Made by a program: the position numbers and the translations under genes. Source: Phytohabitans sp036906915 (GTDB lineage: Bacteria > Actinomycetota > Actinomycetes > Mycobacteriales > Micromonosporaceae). From it: 60,056 nucleotides of DNA. A model generated the notes under the pieces. The model searched no databases, had not been told where the DNA came from, and worked only from the letters and a program-made list of their open reading frames with translations. Location of the stretch: the NCBI RefSeq assembly GCF_036906915.1, contig NZ_JBAKHX010000047.1:1-60056 (forward strand), written 5' to 3'. Each line of letters starts with the position of its first letter. Within the stretch, counting starts at the first letter, position 1. Below are positions 16,268-24,309 of the stretch, in pieces.

Positions 16268-16605
16268 AGTACGTGCTGCTGTTCGTCGAGACTGAGCAGT
16301 TCGCCGCCGACCTGGAGGCGATGGGCCCGACCGAGCGCGAACGGGCCTACGCGCGGGTGGGGGAGTGGATGGCCACCCACCGCGACAAGATCCGCGGTGG
16401 GCACAAGTTGCAGGGTCCGGAGGCCGCTACCACGGTACGGCTCGACCGGGGAGAGCCGGTCGTCATGGACGGGCCTTTCGTGGAGGGCAAGGAGGTGGTC
16501 AGCGGGTACACCGAGATCGAGGTCGCCGACCTGGACGAGGCGCTGCGCATGGTCGCCACCTGGCCGGGATGCCCGATTGTCGAGATCCGTCCGTTGGAGT
16601 CCTGA
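16264..16605 (+). CDS. YCII-related protein, second copy
   Basis: The 113-residue YCII-fold protein opens with KYVLLFVETEQF and carries VVMDGPFVEGKEVVSGYTEIEV (DGPF motif at about 72-75). It is coupled by ATGA to the upstream VOC gene and followed 7 nt later by the ECF sigma gene. It is the equivalent of the YCII protein at 9611-9976 but only distantly similar to it, so the two cassettes are unlikely to be a recent duplication. Confidence 0.88.
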   Translation: MKYVLLFVETEQFAADLEAMGPTERERAYARVGEWMATHRDKIRGGHKLQGPEAATTVRLDRGEPVVMDGPFVEGKEVVSGYTEIEVADLDEALRMVATWPGCPIVEIRPLES

Positions 16606-16612
16606 AGGTCCG

Positions 16613-17806
16613 GTGGCTCAGACGTCGCACGCCGAGCTGGCCCGCGTGGTGCGAGAGCACGCGGGCCGGCTAGCCACCGCGTTGATGCACCTGACCGGAG
16701 ACTTCGCCGCAGCCGAAGACCTGGTCCAGGACGCCGTGCTGGCGGCTCTGCACCACTGGCCGAGCGAAGGCATCCCGGACCGGCCCGACGCCTGGCTGTT
16801 CACCGTCGCCCGCCGCCGGGGGCTGGACGTGCTGCGCCGGCAGGAAACCTACCGCGACAAACTCGCTCAACTGCGGTGGCCGGTCCAACCCGACCCGGAC
16901 GAGCAGCTTCGGCTGATCTTCACCTGCTGCCACCCGGCGCTGCCCCGACCGGCGCAGATCGCGCTCACCCTGCGCGTGGTGTGCGGGCTGACCACCGCCC
17001 AGATCGCCCGCGCGTTCCTGGTGCACGAGAGCGCGGTCGCCAGGCGGATCACCCGCGCCAAACGGAAGATCACCGACGCCGGCATCCCGTACCGGATTCC
17101 CAGCGACGACGAACTCGGCGCCCGGCTCGCCCAGGTCCTCACGGTCATCTACCTGCTATTCAACGAGGGGTACCTGTCCACCGCAGAACAGGCCCAGTCC
17201 CGCGACCTCGTCGACGACGCCGAATGGCTGGCCGGCCTGCTGCACAAGCTCATGCCCACCGAGCCGGAGGTCATGGGCCTGCTGGCTCTGATCATGCTGC
17301 ACCGCGCCCGCGCCGACGCCCGCTTCGACGCCGACGGCGCCCTGGTCCGCCTGCAGGACCAGGACCGGTCCCGGTGGGACCGGCGCGCCATCGCCGACGC
17401 TTCGCGGCTGCTGATCCGCGCCGGCCTGCTCCAGCGGCCCGGCCCGTACCAGCTCCAGGCCGCGATCGTCGCCTGCCACGCGGAGGCCGAACGCTGGCAG
17501 GACACCGACTGGGAACAGATCCTGCTGCTGTACGACATGCTGCTGCACCTGGAACCCTCGCCGGTGACCCGGCTGCACCGGGCCGTCGCCCTGCGCTACG
17601 TCCACGGGCCGAAGGACGCCATGGACGAACTCGACACGCTCGCCGGCGACCTGGACGGCTACCACCTGTACCACGCCACCCGCGCGGAACTGCTCCGTCA
17701 GCTCGGCCAGCCCGAGCGAGCCCGCGCCGCCGACGTGCGCGCACTGGAGCTGACCGCCAACCCGGCCGAACAAGCCGTACTCCAGCAACGCCTCACCTGG
17801 GCTTGA
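16613..17806 (+). CDS. Large ECF sigma factor (ECF42 type), second copy
   Basis: The 397-residue protein has region 2 (ATALMHLTGDFAAAEDLVQDAVLAAL in the first 45 residues, split by short loops), region 4 (LTLRVVCGLTTAQIARAFLV, then AVARRITRAKRKI), and the ECF42 extension (VIYLLFNEGYLST, LALIMLHRARADARF, DQDRSRWDRRAI, GPYQLQAAIVACHAEA). The start is a GTG with AAGG upstream. Together with the VOC and YCII genes it forms a three-gene operon. As for its homologue at 9973, no anti-sigma gene is adjacent, which fits the idea that the C-terminal domain holds the control function. Confidence 0.93.
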   Translation: MAQTSHAELARVVREHAGRLATALMHLTGDFAAAEDLVQDAVLAALHHWPSEGIPDRPDAWLFTVARRRGLDVLRRQETYRDKLAQLRWPVQPDPDEQLRLIFTCCHPALPRPAQIALTLRVVCGLTTAQIARAFLVHESAVARRITRAKRKITDAGIPYRIPSDDELGARLAQVLTVIYLLFNEGYLSTAEQAQSRDLVDDAEWLAGLLHKLMPTEPEVMGLLALIMLHRARADARFDADGALVRLQDQDRSRWDRRAIADASRLLIRAGLLQRPGPYQLQAAIVACHAEAERWQDTDWEQILLLYDMLLHLEPSPVTRLHRAVALRYVHGPKDAMDELDTLAGDLDGYHLYHATRAELLRQLGQPERARAADVRALELTANPAEQAVLQQRLTWA

Positions 17807-17810
17807 CGCT

Positions 17811-17981
17811 GTCTGGCTGGGCGCGCAATGGCCGGTGTCCGGCGGGCACGTGCTGGCCCGGCTCCGGGAGCGGCTGCCAGGCGCCGGGTTCGCGGTGTTC
17901 GACGACGTCGGTCACTACCCGCAGATGGAAGCGCCCGAACGGGTCAGCCCGGCCATCGCCGGCCTGCTCGGCGGTCGCTAG
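17811..17981 (+). pseudogene. C-terminal remnant of an alpha/beta hydrolase
   Basis: The frame reads LARLRERLPGAGFAVFDDVG then HYPQMEAPERVSPAIAGLL and ends at TAG 17979-17981. The catalytic-histidine motif (DDVGHYPQMEAPERV) and final helix of an alpha/beta hydrolase are recognisable. The nucleophile elbow and the rest of the domain are absent. Confidence 0.65.
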
Positions 17982-18069
17982 GCATCCTGCGGGCCGCGAA
18001 CCGGCATGGTCGACTCACGCGCCTGGACCGAGGGGGTCGTGCGGCGGCGATCGTGCTGGCGGACGGCGT

Positions 18070-19656
18070 TCAGGCCGGGTCGCGCGGGGGGCGACGGGTC
18101 AGCAGCGTGCCGAACGTCCAGACGATGTCGATCACCAGGATGATGGCCCACACCCTGGTGGCGCCGTACACGAGCTGGGCGAGGGTGCCGAAGTCGCGGT
18201 TGGTGCCGTTGAGCACCAACATCGCGTCGCCGGTGAATAGGTGGCGGATCCAGGACAGGTCCAGGAAGGCGAGGACGACCTGCGCGCCGATGTACAGGCC
18301 AACGTGTTCGGCCAGGTCGACGAGGCGCTTGCGCGGAGGGGTCTGCTTCGGCGGCGTGGCCGGCGCCGGGGCGGTCTTCAGGGCGGGCTCACTGGGCGGC
18401 TCAGGGGCGGACTGGGGGAGACTCGGCTGAGGGCCGTGGCGGGGTGCCGGCTCGGTCGGGGCGGGTGGCGGGAACTCGGTGACACCGAGGCGGCGCACCG
18501 CACGGGGTACGACGACCGCGCCGGCCAGCAGCATCGCGGCCGTGGCGAGGCAGGCCGCGGCCCAGCTCGCGTGGTCGTACACCACTCCGGCCGCCGCGGT
18601 GCCGACGAGCGCGCCGACCAGGCTGGCCGACTCGTACACGCCCATGCCGCGCCCTACTTTGTCGCCGGAGGCCTCGGCGACGACGGCCTGTTGGATGGGC
18701 ATCACGGCCGCCCAGGCGAGGCCGCTCAGGATCCACAGCGCGGCGATGGTGTAAGGGTTCGGTACCCAGGCGAGCCCGACGACGAAGGCGGTGCTGGACA
18801 ACGAGGCCGCGGCGAGGACGCGGGTGCGGCCATACCGGACGGTGTACCGGTGCAGGTACGGCGCGGCCGCGCTCATCGCGATGGCGCCGGGCAGGAACAC
18901 CAGGGCGACCTCCATGACCTCCAGGCCGAACTCGCGCTGCAGGTGCAGCATGAGCAGTAGTCCGACGGCGGCCTCCGCCATCATGGTCATCGCGACCGCG
19001 AACAGCATGGGCCGCAGGCGGCGCCCCACCGCACCGAGCCCCGCTACGGCGTGTCCCTCGGCGTCCGGCACGCCGTACTGCCGCCGGGGTGCGATCCACA
19101 GGAGCGCGGCGGCCAGTACACAGGCGGCGGCGCAGGCGAGGAACACCGCGCGGAAACCGAGTGGTCCGATCAACGACATGCCGGCGATGAAGGCGATCCA
19201 CGAACCGGTCTCCTGCGAGCTGAACAGTCGTGGGAAGACGGCGGAATCCTGGGCCAGCCGTTCGCTGACGATGGCCCGGACACTGACCCATAGCAAGGCC
19301 CCACCGGCACCGCCGATGGCCGCGGCGGTGTACGCGATAAGTGGGGTGCCGCCCACGGCGTAGCCAAGGCAGCTCACCGCGTAGAGAAGGGCGCCGACGG
19401 CGGCGATGTGGCGCCGCTCCCGGCGGTCCGCGAGGACGCCGGCGATCGGCCGGACGATGACGGAGACGGCCATCTCCACGGCCAGCAGCGCGCCGATGGC
19501 GGAACCGCTCATGCCGAGCGACGCGCCGGCCCACAACGGCAGGACGAAGTCGATCAGTTCGTTGGGGCCGTTGGTAAGGGCGGCGGCGAGCAGGGTGCGC
19601 TCCTCGCGGCGGCGGCCTGCCCGTGTCGTGGTCGCCGCCGGCTCCGGGTTGGTCAT
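18070..19656 (-). CDS. MFS transporter with an extra C-terminal membrane domain
   Basis: The 528-residue protein starts with a 12-TM major-facilitator core (residues about 25-385), with the loop motif GVLADRRERRHIAAVG between TM2 and TM3. Then comes a Pro-rich linker of about 50 residues (starting VTEFPPPAPTEPAPRHGPQP) and a tail with two hydrophobic segments (GLYIGAQVVLAFLDLSWI and VWAIILVIDIVWTFGTLL). The tail is not part of the usual MFS fold. GGAGGGGAG precedes the ATG. The gene is divergent from a TetR regulator with twin operators in the spacer, so export of a compound sensed by the TetR protein is likely. Confidence 0.9.
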   Translation of the reverse strand: MTNPEPAATTTRAGRRREERTLLAAALTNGPNELIDFVLPLWAGASLGMSGSAIGALLAVEMAVSVIVRPIAGVLADRRERRHIAAVGALLYAVSCLGYAVGGTPLIAYTAAAIGGAGGALLWVSVRAIVSERLAQDSAVFPRLFSSQETGSWIAFIAGMSLIGPLGFRAVFLACAAACVLAAALLWIAPRRQYGVPDAEGHAVAGLGAVGRRLRPMLFAVAMTMMAEAAVGLLLMLHLQREFGLEVMEVALVFLPGAIAMSAAAPYLHRYTVRYGRTRVLAAASLSSTAFVVGLAWVPNPYTIAALWILSGLAWAAVMPIQQAVVAEASGDKVGRGMGVYESASLVGALVGTAAAGVVYDHASWAAACLATAAMLLAGAVVVPRAVRRLGVTEFPPPAPTEPAPRHGPQPSLPQSAPEPPSEPALKTAPAPATPPKQTPPRKRLVDLAEHVGLYIGAQVVLAFLDLSWIRHLFTGDAMLVLNGTNRDFGTLAQLVYGATRVWAIILVIDIVWTFGTLLTRRPPRDPA

Positions 19657-19673
19657 CGTCTCCCCTCCAACTC

Positions 19674-19707
19674 CGAACGACGTTCGAATAATACCGAACG
19701 GCGTTTG
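19674..19707. promoter_or_regulatory. Twin TetR operators
   Basis: Two near-identical palindromes, CGAACGACGTTCG (19674-19686) and CGAACGGCGTTTG (19695-19707), have centres exactly 21 bp apart, two helical turns. The AT-rich bases between them (AATAATA) would provide -10 elements for the divergent promoters of the MFS and TetR genes. This is a strong candidate for cooperative binding of two TetR dimers. Confidence 0.75.
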
Positions 19708-19739
19708 GAGTTCCAGCCGAGCGGACGTACGGTGAGGCC

Positions 19740-20534
19740 GTGGACACCGCGGACGTTCAGGAACGGGCTCTGCGCCTGCTCTGGTCGAACGACGGGCGAC
19801 CGGCTCGCGGACCGCGACGTGGATTGACCGTGGATGCGATCGTGGCCGCGGCGCTCGAGCTCGTCTCGACCCAGGGCCTGGCCGCGCTGTCCATGCGCCA
19901 GGTCGCGACCAAGCTCGACGTGGGCACCGCCTCGCTGTACACGTACCTGCCCGGCAAGGCGGAGCTGGCCGCCCTCATGCTCGACGCGGTCATGGCCGAC
20001 GCGCCGCTGCCGCACGAACTGCCCGGCGACTGGCGGGCCAAGCTGGCGGCCTGGGCCCGCGACGACTGGGCGGCGTACCGCGACCATCCGTGGGTCCTCG
20101 AGCTGGCTGCCGTGGGGGCGGCGCCCGGCCCGCACATGCTTCGCTGGCTCGACTCCGCCATCCAGGCCCTAGACGGCACCGGGCTCAGCGACACGGAACG
20201 GCTCGCCGTGATCGAGTCCGTGGACGGCTACGTCCGAGGCCTGGCCACGCTGCACCACAGGAGCGGCGGCGACGCGAGCCCTGCCGAGGTCGAGCGGCGC
20301 GGAGCCGCCCTGGGCGAGCTGGTCGACTTCGACCGCTACCCGGCCCTGCAGCGGGCCCTGCGCGCCGGCGCGAAACCGTACGCCGCGGACCAGTTCGAGT
20401 TCGGCCTGGAGCGCCTGCTCGACGGGGTCGCCGTCCTCATCCGCGGCCGACGATCGGGCCGCCGCCAGCGAAACGATGCAGACGGGTCAGGCACGCTACG
20501 GGAACGCGGCACAACGAGCGGCGACCCGCCGTAG
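19740..20534 (+). CDS. TetR-family regulator
   Basis: The 264-residue protein has a TetR N-terminal DNA-binding domain at about 30-75 (LTVDAIVAAALELVSTQGLA, then LSMRQVATKLDVGTASLYTYL) and a TetR_C-type ligand domain (PWVLELAAVGAAPGPHMLRWLD). It resembles TetR proteins that control drug exporters. The GTG start has no strong ribosome binding site, and the transcript may have a very short leader, since the nearest operator ends 32 bp upstream. It is divergent from the MFS exporter. Confidence 0.9.
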   Translation: MDTADVQERALRLLWSNDGRPARGPRRGLTVDAIVAAALELVSTQGLAALSMRQVATKLDVGTASLYTYLPGKAELAALMLDAVMADAPLPHELPGDWRAKLAAWARDDWAAYRDHPWVLELAAVGAAPGPHMLRWLDSAIQALDGTGLSDTERLAVIESVDGYVRGLATLHHRSGGDASPAEVERRGAALGELVDFDRYPALQRALRAGAKPYAADQFEFGLERLLDGVAVLIRGRRSGRRQRNDADGSGTLRERGTTSGDPP

Positions 20535-20611
20535 AGAGATGCGCCGTCGCGTTCGGGATGCGCTCCGACCAGCCGGCGCCGATCACTCCAGTTCGGACGG
20601 TGGAATCCCGG

Positions 20612-21307
20612 TCAAGCGCTGGCCTTGCGGGCGTCGGCCGCCGCGAGCCCGGCGCGCATCGCCTTCCGCGCCTCCGGGTCCCACGGCCCGGAGACGGCCA
20701 GGGGAATCTCGGTCATGAATCGTCGCTCGTCTTGCGGGATCCGCGCGACGACGAGGTCGGGCTCCGTGGCCGCGGTCGCGTAGAGGTTGGGGCCGTCGGC
20801 GTAGAACAGGTCGGTGACGACGAGTCGTCCGTCCGCTGCGCGCATGACGTTGGTCGGGTTGGTGTCCAGCGGTCCGCACCAGGGCAGCTCTTGGCGGGCG
20901 CGTTCGTGGACACGGCGCACGACATCGACAAGATCGGCAACCTCCGGGGCCTGCGTGGCGATCGCGCGGTGAAAGGCGATGGCATCGTCCTTGGGGACGG
21001 GGCGGAGCCACTCCAGCACCTGCAGGTCGCCGCCGCCGGCCAGACGGCGGTGCGCGAACAGTTGTGGGACCTGCCGGGTGTACGCGGCCTCCCGGTACAG
21101 CGCCCCGTTGTACGGGCCGGTCGGGTCGAACGGGCTGATCCGCGCGGCCGCCGTGCCGTCTGGCGAGCGGAGCGCGATCGCCCAGTCGCCGGCGCCACAT
21201 CGGGTCCACCCCGCCGCGAGAAGCGCCCGCTCCGCGTCCCGGTGATCGGCCTGCCGACCCAGCGGGCCGAGCACCTCGCGGGATGGATCTGCCTCCGCCG
21301 AATTCAT
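20612..21307 (-). CDS. Hypothetical protein with a kinase-like late motif
   Basis: The 231-residue soluble protein is not a family I can name with confidence. It reads GAGDWAIALRSPDGTAAARI (possible beta strands with a nucleotide lobe), LQVLEWLRPVPKDDAIAFHR, then GPLDTNPTNVMRAADGRLVV and TDLFYADGPN. The D..xxN...VVTD order recalls the catalytic and metal loops of aminoglycoside-phosphotransferase-like kinases, and a true APH gene lies 300 bp away on the other strand. The start is set to ATG 21307, after which the frame has consistent coding character; upstream codons belong to the decayed stretch. Confidence 0.65.
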   Translation of the reverse strand: MNSAEADPSREVLGPLGRQADHRDAERALLAAGWTRCGAGDWAIALRSPDGTAAARISPFDPTGPYNGALYREAAYTRQVPQLFAHRRLAGGGDLQVLEWLRPVPKDDAIAFHRAIATQAPEVADLVDVVRRVHERARQELPWCGPLDTNPTNVMRAADGRLVVTDLFYADGPNLYATAATEPDLVVARIPQDERRFMTEIPLAVSGPWDPEARKAMRAGLAAADARKASA

Positions 21308-21624
21308 GGCACCGAGGGTAGGCGACCGTCGCTGACCGCGAGCGACCAGTTCGGCAGCCGCACCGCCGGTGAGGACTACGGCCGGCTGCGCCAGGGGTTG
21401 GCGGAGCGGCCGCTGGAGTACTTCCGCCGCTTCGAGGCGGAGTCCCGCCGAGGTAGCTACAGCGGGAAGGTCGCCCAGCACTTCGACGAGATGGGCAAGC
21501 GCGACTTCGACGTCAGCGGCTTGCGCAGCCGCCCACACGTCTGCCTACGGAACCGACCTCGCGCGGTTCGCGCGGTACTGGAAATTCGGTATCGGGGTCG
21601 GTCAAAGCCCCGTACACACTAGGT
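21308..21624. other. 317-bp stretch with decayed coding sequence
   Basis: Plus-strand frames read LRQGLAERPLEYFRRFEAES and HFDEMGKRDFDVSGL, then in another frame SAYGTDLARFARYW, which weakly recalls the N-terminal SAM-like segment of tyrosine recombinases. There is no intact start or full domain. I treat it as gene debris, without a firm family. Confidence 0.35.
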
Positions 21625-22407
21625 ATGAGCGAGGTGACCCTGTCCGGCGGTCACACGACCGGCGCCGTGTTGATCGATGGCGTCGTCCACAAGCCGGCCT
21701 CGCCCTGGACGTCGACGGTGCACGCGCTGCTGCGGCACCTGCAGGACGCCGGTATCGACGGTGCTCCCCGGGCGCTTGGCTTCGACGATCAGGGCCGCGA
21801 GATGATCACCTACCTGCCCGGCGATACGGTCGGTGACCGGACGCCCTGGCCTGAATGGGTGCACGCGGACTCGACCCTGGTCCAGGTCGGCCGATGGCTG
21901 CGGCAGGTCCATGATGCGACGCTGAGCTTCGTGCCGCCGGCGGATGCGAGGTGGTTCATCAGCGGCACAACGGAACCAGGGTTGATCGTGGGCCACCAAG
22001 ACGCGGCGCCATACAACGCGGTAATGGACGGTGACCGGCTCGTCGGTTTCTGCGACTGGGACATCGCGAGCCCGTCGTCGCGGGAGTTCGATCTAGCGCT
22101 CTCGGCGCTGTGGTGGGTGCCGCTCTGCCCGCCGGGCGCGGTCGCGTACCTGGGCTTCCGCGATTTCGACGACCGAGCTCGCCGCCTTCACCTCCTGCTC
22201 GACGCCTACGGGTACGAGGCCGACCGGCAACGGTTCGGCGAGGTGATCATCCAGCGTGCCCGGCGGCAGGCCACCGCGATCCGTCATATGGCCGATAGCG
22301 GAGATCCGGCCGGGATCAGGGTGTTGTTCGTCGCGGATTACCTTGAGTTGGCCGCCTCTGACGTCGAGGCGCTGCCAAACGAGTTCTGGACACACTCGCG
22401 GTTCTAG
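21625..22407 (+). CDS. Aminoglycoside-phosphotransferase (APH) family kinase
   Basis: The 260-residue protein has the APH/choline-kinase fold: nucleotide lobe with K23, lobe hinge EMITYLPGDTVGD, catalytic loop VGHQDAAPYNAV (H124, D126, N131) and metal-binding FCDWDIASP (D144). Members phosphorylate aminoglycosides, macrolides or ordinary metabolites; genomic actinomycete copies are often not resistance enzymes, so a drug substrate is not established. The start is ATG 21625, with GGTATGAGCG around it and no strong ribosome binding site. It converges on the epimerase gene downstream. Confidence 0.85.
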   Translation: MSEVTLSGGHTTGAVLIDGVVHKPASPWTSTVHALLRHLQDAGIDGAPRALGFDDQGREMITYLPGDTVGDRTPWPEWVHADSTLVQVGRWLRQVHDATLSFVPPADARWFISGTTEPGLIVGHQDAAPYNAVMDGDRLVGFCDWDIASPSSREFDLALSALWWVPLCPPGAVAYLGFRDFDDRARRLHLLLDAYGYEADRQRFGEVIIQRARRQATAIRHMADSGDPAGIRVLFVADYLELAASDVEALPNEFWTHSRF

Positions 22408-22564
22408 GGCCTGTGTCGGCGTGAGCTGGTGTCCGACGATGGGCGAGCGTGGAGCCGCTGCCGTAAGCGAGCCGGTCAGAGTCTGCATCAGCCGTACCAC
22501 GCCCTGCTGGACCGGGCCGGCTCACTGCCGGCGGAAGACCCGCAGGTCACCGGAGGAGCGGCGA

Positions 22565-23650
22565 TCAGTACGGGTCGCCGTGGCCGGGCAGCCGGCCCGT
22601 CAACATCGCGGTCAGGCGCGCCGTCGCCGATGGGCGCGGCCGCAGTGCCGCGGTCGGAGCGCCGGCGCTGTCCGCCATGCCGGCCATGAGTTCCAGGAGC
22701 GCCTCCCGGGCGCCGATGCGCGGCCGCCAGCCCAGTTCGCGGGCGGCGCGTGCGGTGTCCAGCAGCGGACACGAGGTCGCGAGGTCGATCCAGCCGGGCT
22801 CGACCGGCTGGAGGCGAGCGCGCCAGCTCAGCGACGCGCCAATCCGGAGCAGAGCCGGGGGTACCGGCACCGCGCGCCCGTGCAGCAGTGGCCCGAGCGA
22901 CGCCGCGTCCAGTACTGGGTCGGCTGCGATGTTGAACGGGCCCCGCACGTCGGACAGCGCCGCGCGCAGGTACGCCCGCGCCACGTCGTCGGCGTGGACG
23001 GCTTGTACCCGCAACGCCGGGCCGCCGGGCAGCAGCGGCACCCGGCGATATCGAAGCAGGGTGAGCGGTGCCAGGGGCCCGACGAAGAAACGCGCGATCT
23101 CGGACGCGGCGGCGCGCTGGAATGTCAGGGCGGGTCGCAGCCGCACCACCCGCAAGGTGGGATGCTCCTGCTCTACCCGGTCCAGCAGCGCCTCCACCTC
23201 AGCCTTGTCCCGGCTGTACGTCGATGTGGGGACGCCGGTAACCGGCCACTCCTCGCCCACCGGGCGATCCTTCGGCCCCGGCGCGTAGGCGCCGACCGAC
23301 GACGCGACCACCAACGCCGGCACCGCGGCCCGTACCGCGGCCTCAGCGACGTGGCCGGTGCCGGTTACATTCGTACGGCGCAGCCGCTGCCGGTCGTGGC
23401 TGGGCTGGATCTGCCACGCCAGGTGGATGACGGCCGCCGCCCCGGCGAACGCATCGACGAGAGCGTTGACCGACGCCGGCTCGCCCACGTCGACCGCCAC
23501 CCAGTCCACCCGGTCATAGGGCGCCCCCGCCGACGGGAGCGGCACTCGCCGGGCCACACCGATCACCGCCTCCACGCCCGGCTCGACACCCAACCGGCGC
23601 AACACCGCGGTGCCAACGTTGCCGGACGCGCCCACGACGACAATCCGCAT
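22565..23650 (-). CDS. NAD-dependent epimerase/dehydratase (extended SDR)
   Basis: The 361-residue protein has an N-terminal Rossmann motif VVVGASGNVG (4-13), the serine of VASSVGAY (about 115-122) and the catalytic YSRDK (Y145, K149). The C-terminal substrate domain (VQAVHADDVARAYLRA, then NIAADPVLDAASL) and the tail WRPRIGAREALLELM are usual for NAD-dependent epimerases. It likely acts on a nucleotide sugar or another small carbonyl substrate. No biosynthetic partner genes are adjacent, so the pathway is unknown. Confidence 0.9.
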   Translation of the reverse strand: MRIVVVGASGNVGTAVLRRLGVEPGVEAVIGVARRVPLPSAGAPYDRVDWVAVDVGEPASVNALVDAFAGAAAVIHLAWQIQPSHDRQRLRRTNVTGTGHVAEAAVRAAVPALVVASSVGAYAPGPKDRPVGEEWPVTGVPTSTYSRDKAEVEALLDRVEQEHPTLRVVRLRPALTFQRAAASEIARFFVGPLAPLTLLRYRRVPLLPGGPALRVQAVHADDVARAYLRAALSDVRGPFNIAADPVLDAASLGPLLHGRAVPVPPALLRIGASLSWRARLQPVEPGWIDLATSCPLLDTARAARELGWRPRIGAREALLELMAGMADSAGAPTAALRPRPSATARLTAMLTGRLPGHGDPY

Positions 23651-23804
23651 TCCACCGGAGTACCCCGGAACCGCGGTTCATGCACACGTCAGGTCAGTGC
23701 GGTTCGCGGTACCCGCACACCTCCCGCGCCAGGCTCCGGATGAGGCCGGCGGCTTGCGCGGGCTCCTGGCACTGCTCGGATCTGGCGAAGACCTCCGCCA
23801 CGGG

Positions 23805-24227
23805 TCATCGCGCGACCGGGTCTCGACCGAGGCCTCCCACGACGAACTCGGGCGAACCGGTCCGGCTGCTCCTGGGCGGATCGAGCGACCCGTCAGCCTC
23901 TCTCCCCTCGGAGTGGGGCGCGAGGGTGTGGTCATCTGTCGGCTCGTGCCGGCGCTGGGATCCGCGGGCCCAGGCGGAAAGGCTGACGGCGGCGACGACG
24001 CCGCCCAGCGCGAGCTTGAAACCGATCTTGCCGAGTGCGAGATATCCGAGTACCTGGCTGACGACCCCCGCCCACCAGCTGCCATCTTCGAAGCGCTGGC
24101 GGTCGGTCGAGTGCTCCCAGTCCCGAAACCACCATCCGAGTACGACCAGGGCCAGCGAGCAGAGGCCGGCGACCACCGCCGCGATGATCAACGTGCGGCG
24201 AGAACGTGATTCAGCTTCATCGGCCAC
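23805..24227 (-). CDS. Small membrane protein, unknown function
   Basis: The roughly 140-residue protein (from GTG 24227) has a basic N-terminus (ESRSRR), a first membrane segment TLIIAAVVAGLCSLALVVLG, a loop with aromatic and acidic residues (WWFRDWEHSTDRQRFEDGSWW), a second hydrophobic part (VSQVLGYLALGKIGFKLALG, continuing into a third short one), and a hydrophilic His/Asp/Arg-rich tail. I recognise no family. The start is chosen because it precedes the basic-then-TM pattern; the frame extends to 24341 without support. Confidence 0.55.
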   Translation of the reverse strand: MADEAESRSRRTLIIAAVVAGLCSLALVVLGWWFRDWEHSTDRQRFEDGSWWAGVVSQVLGYLALGKIGFKLALGGVVAAVSLSAWARGSQRRHEPTDDHTLAPHSEGREADGSLDPPRSSRTGSPEFVVGGLGRDPVAR

Positions 24228-24309
24228 GGCAACGACGGTACCGGAGCGCACGGCTCCCGCGAAGTTTGTCGCCTGCGGCCTCGCTGGTCCCTTGTGGACA
24301 ATTGTGCGG

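Noticed and set aside
21308..21624. Integrase gene marking a mobile island
   Set aside because: Only one short, weak resemblance to a recombinase N-terminus (SAYGTDLARFARYW); no catalytic RHRY residues and no attachment-site repeats are seen.
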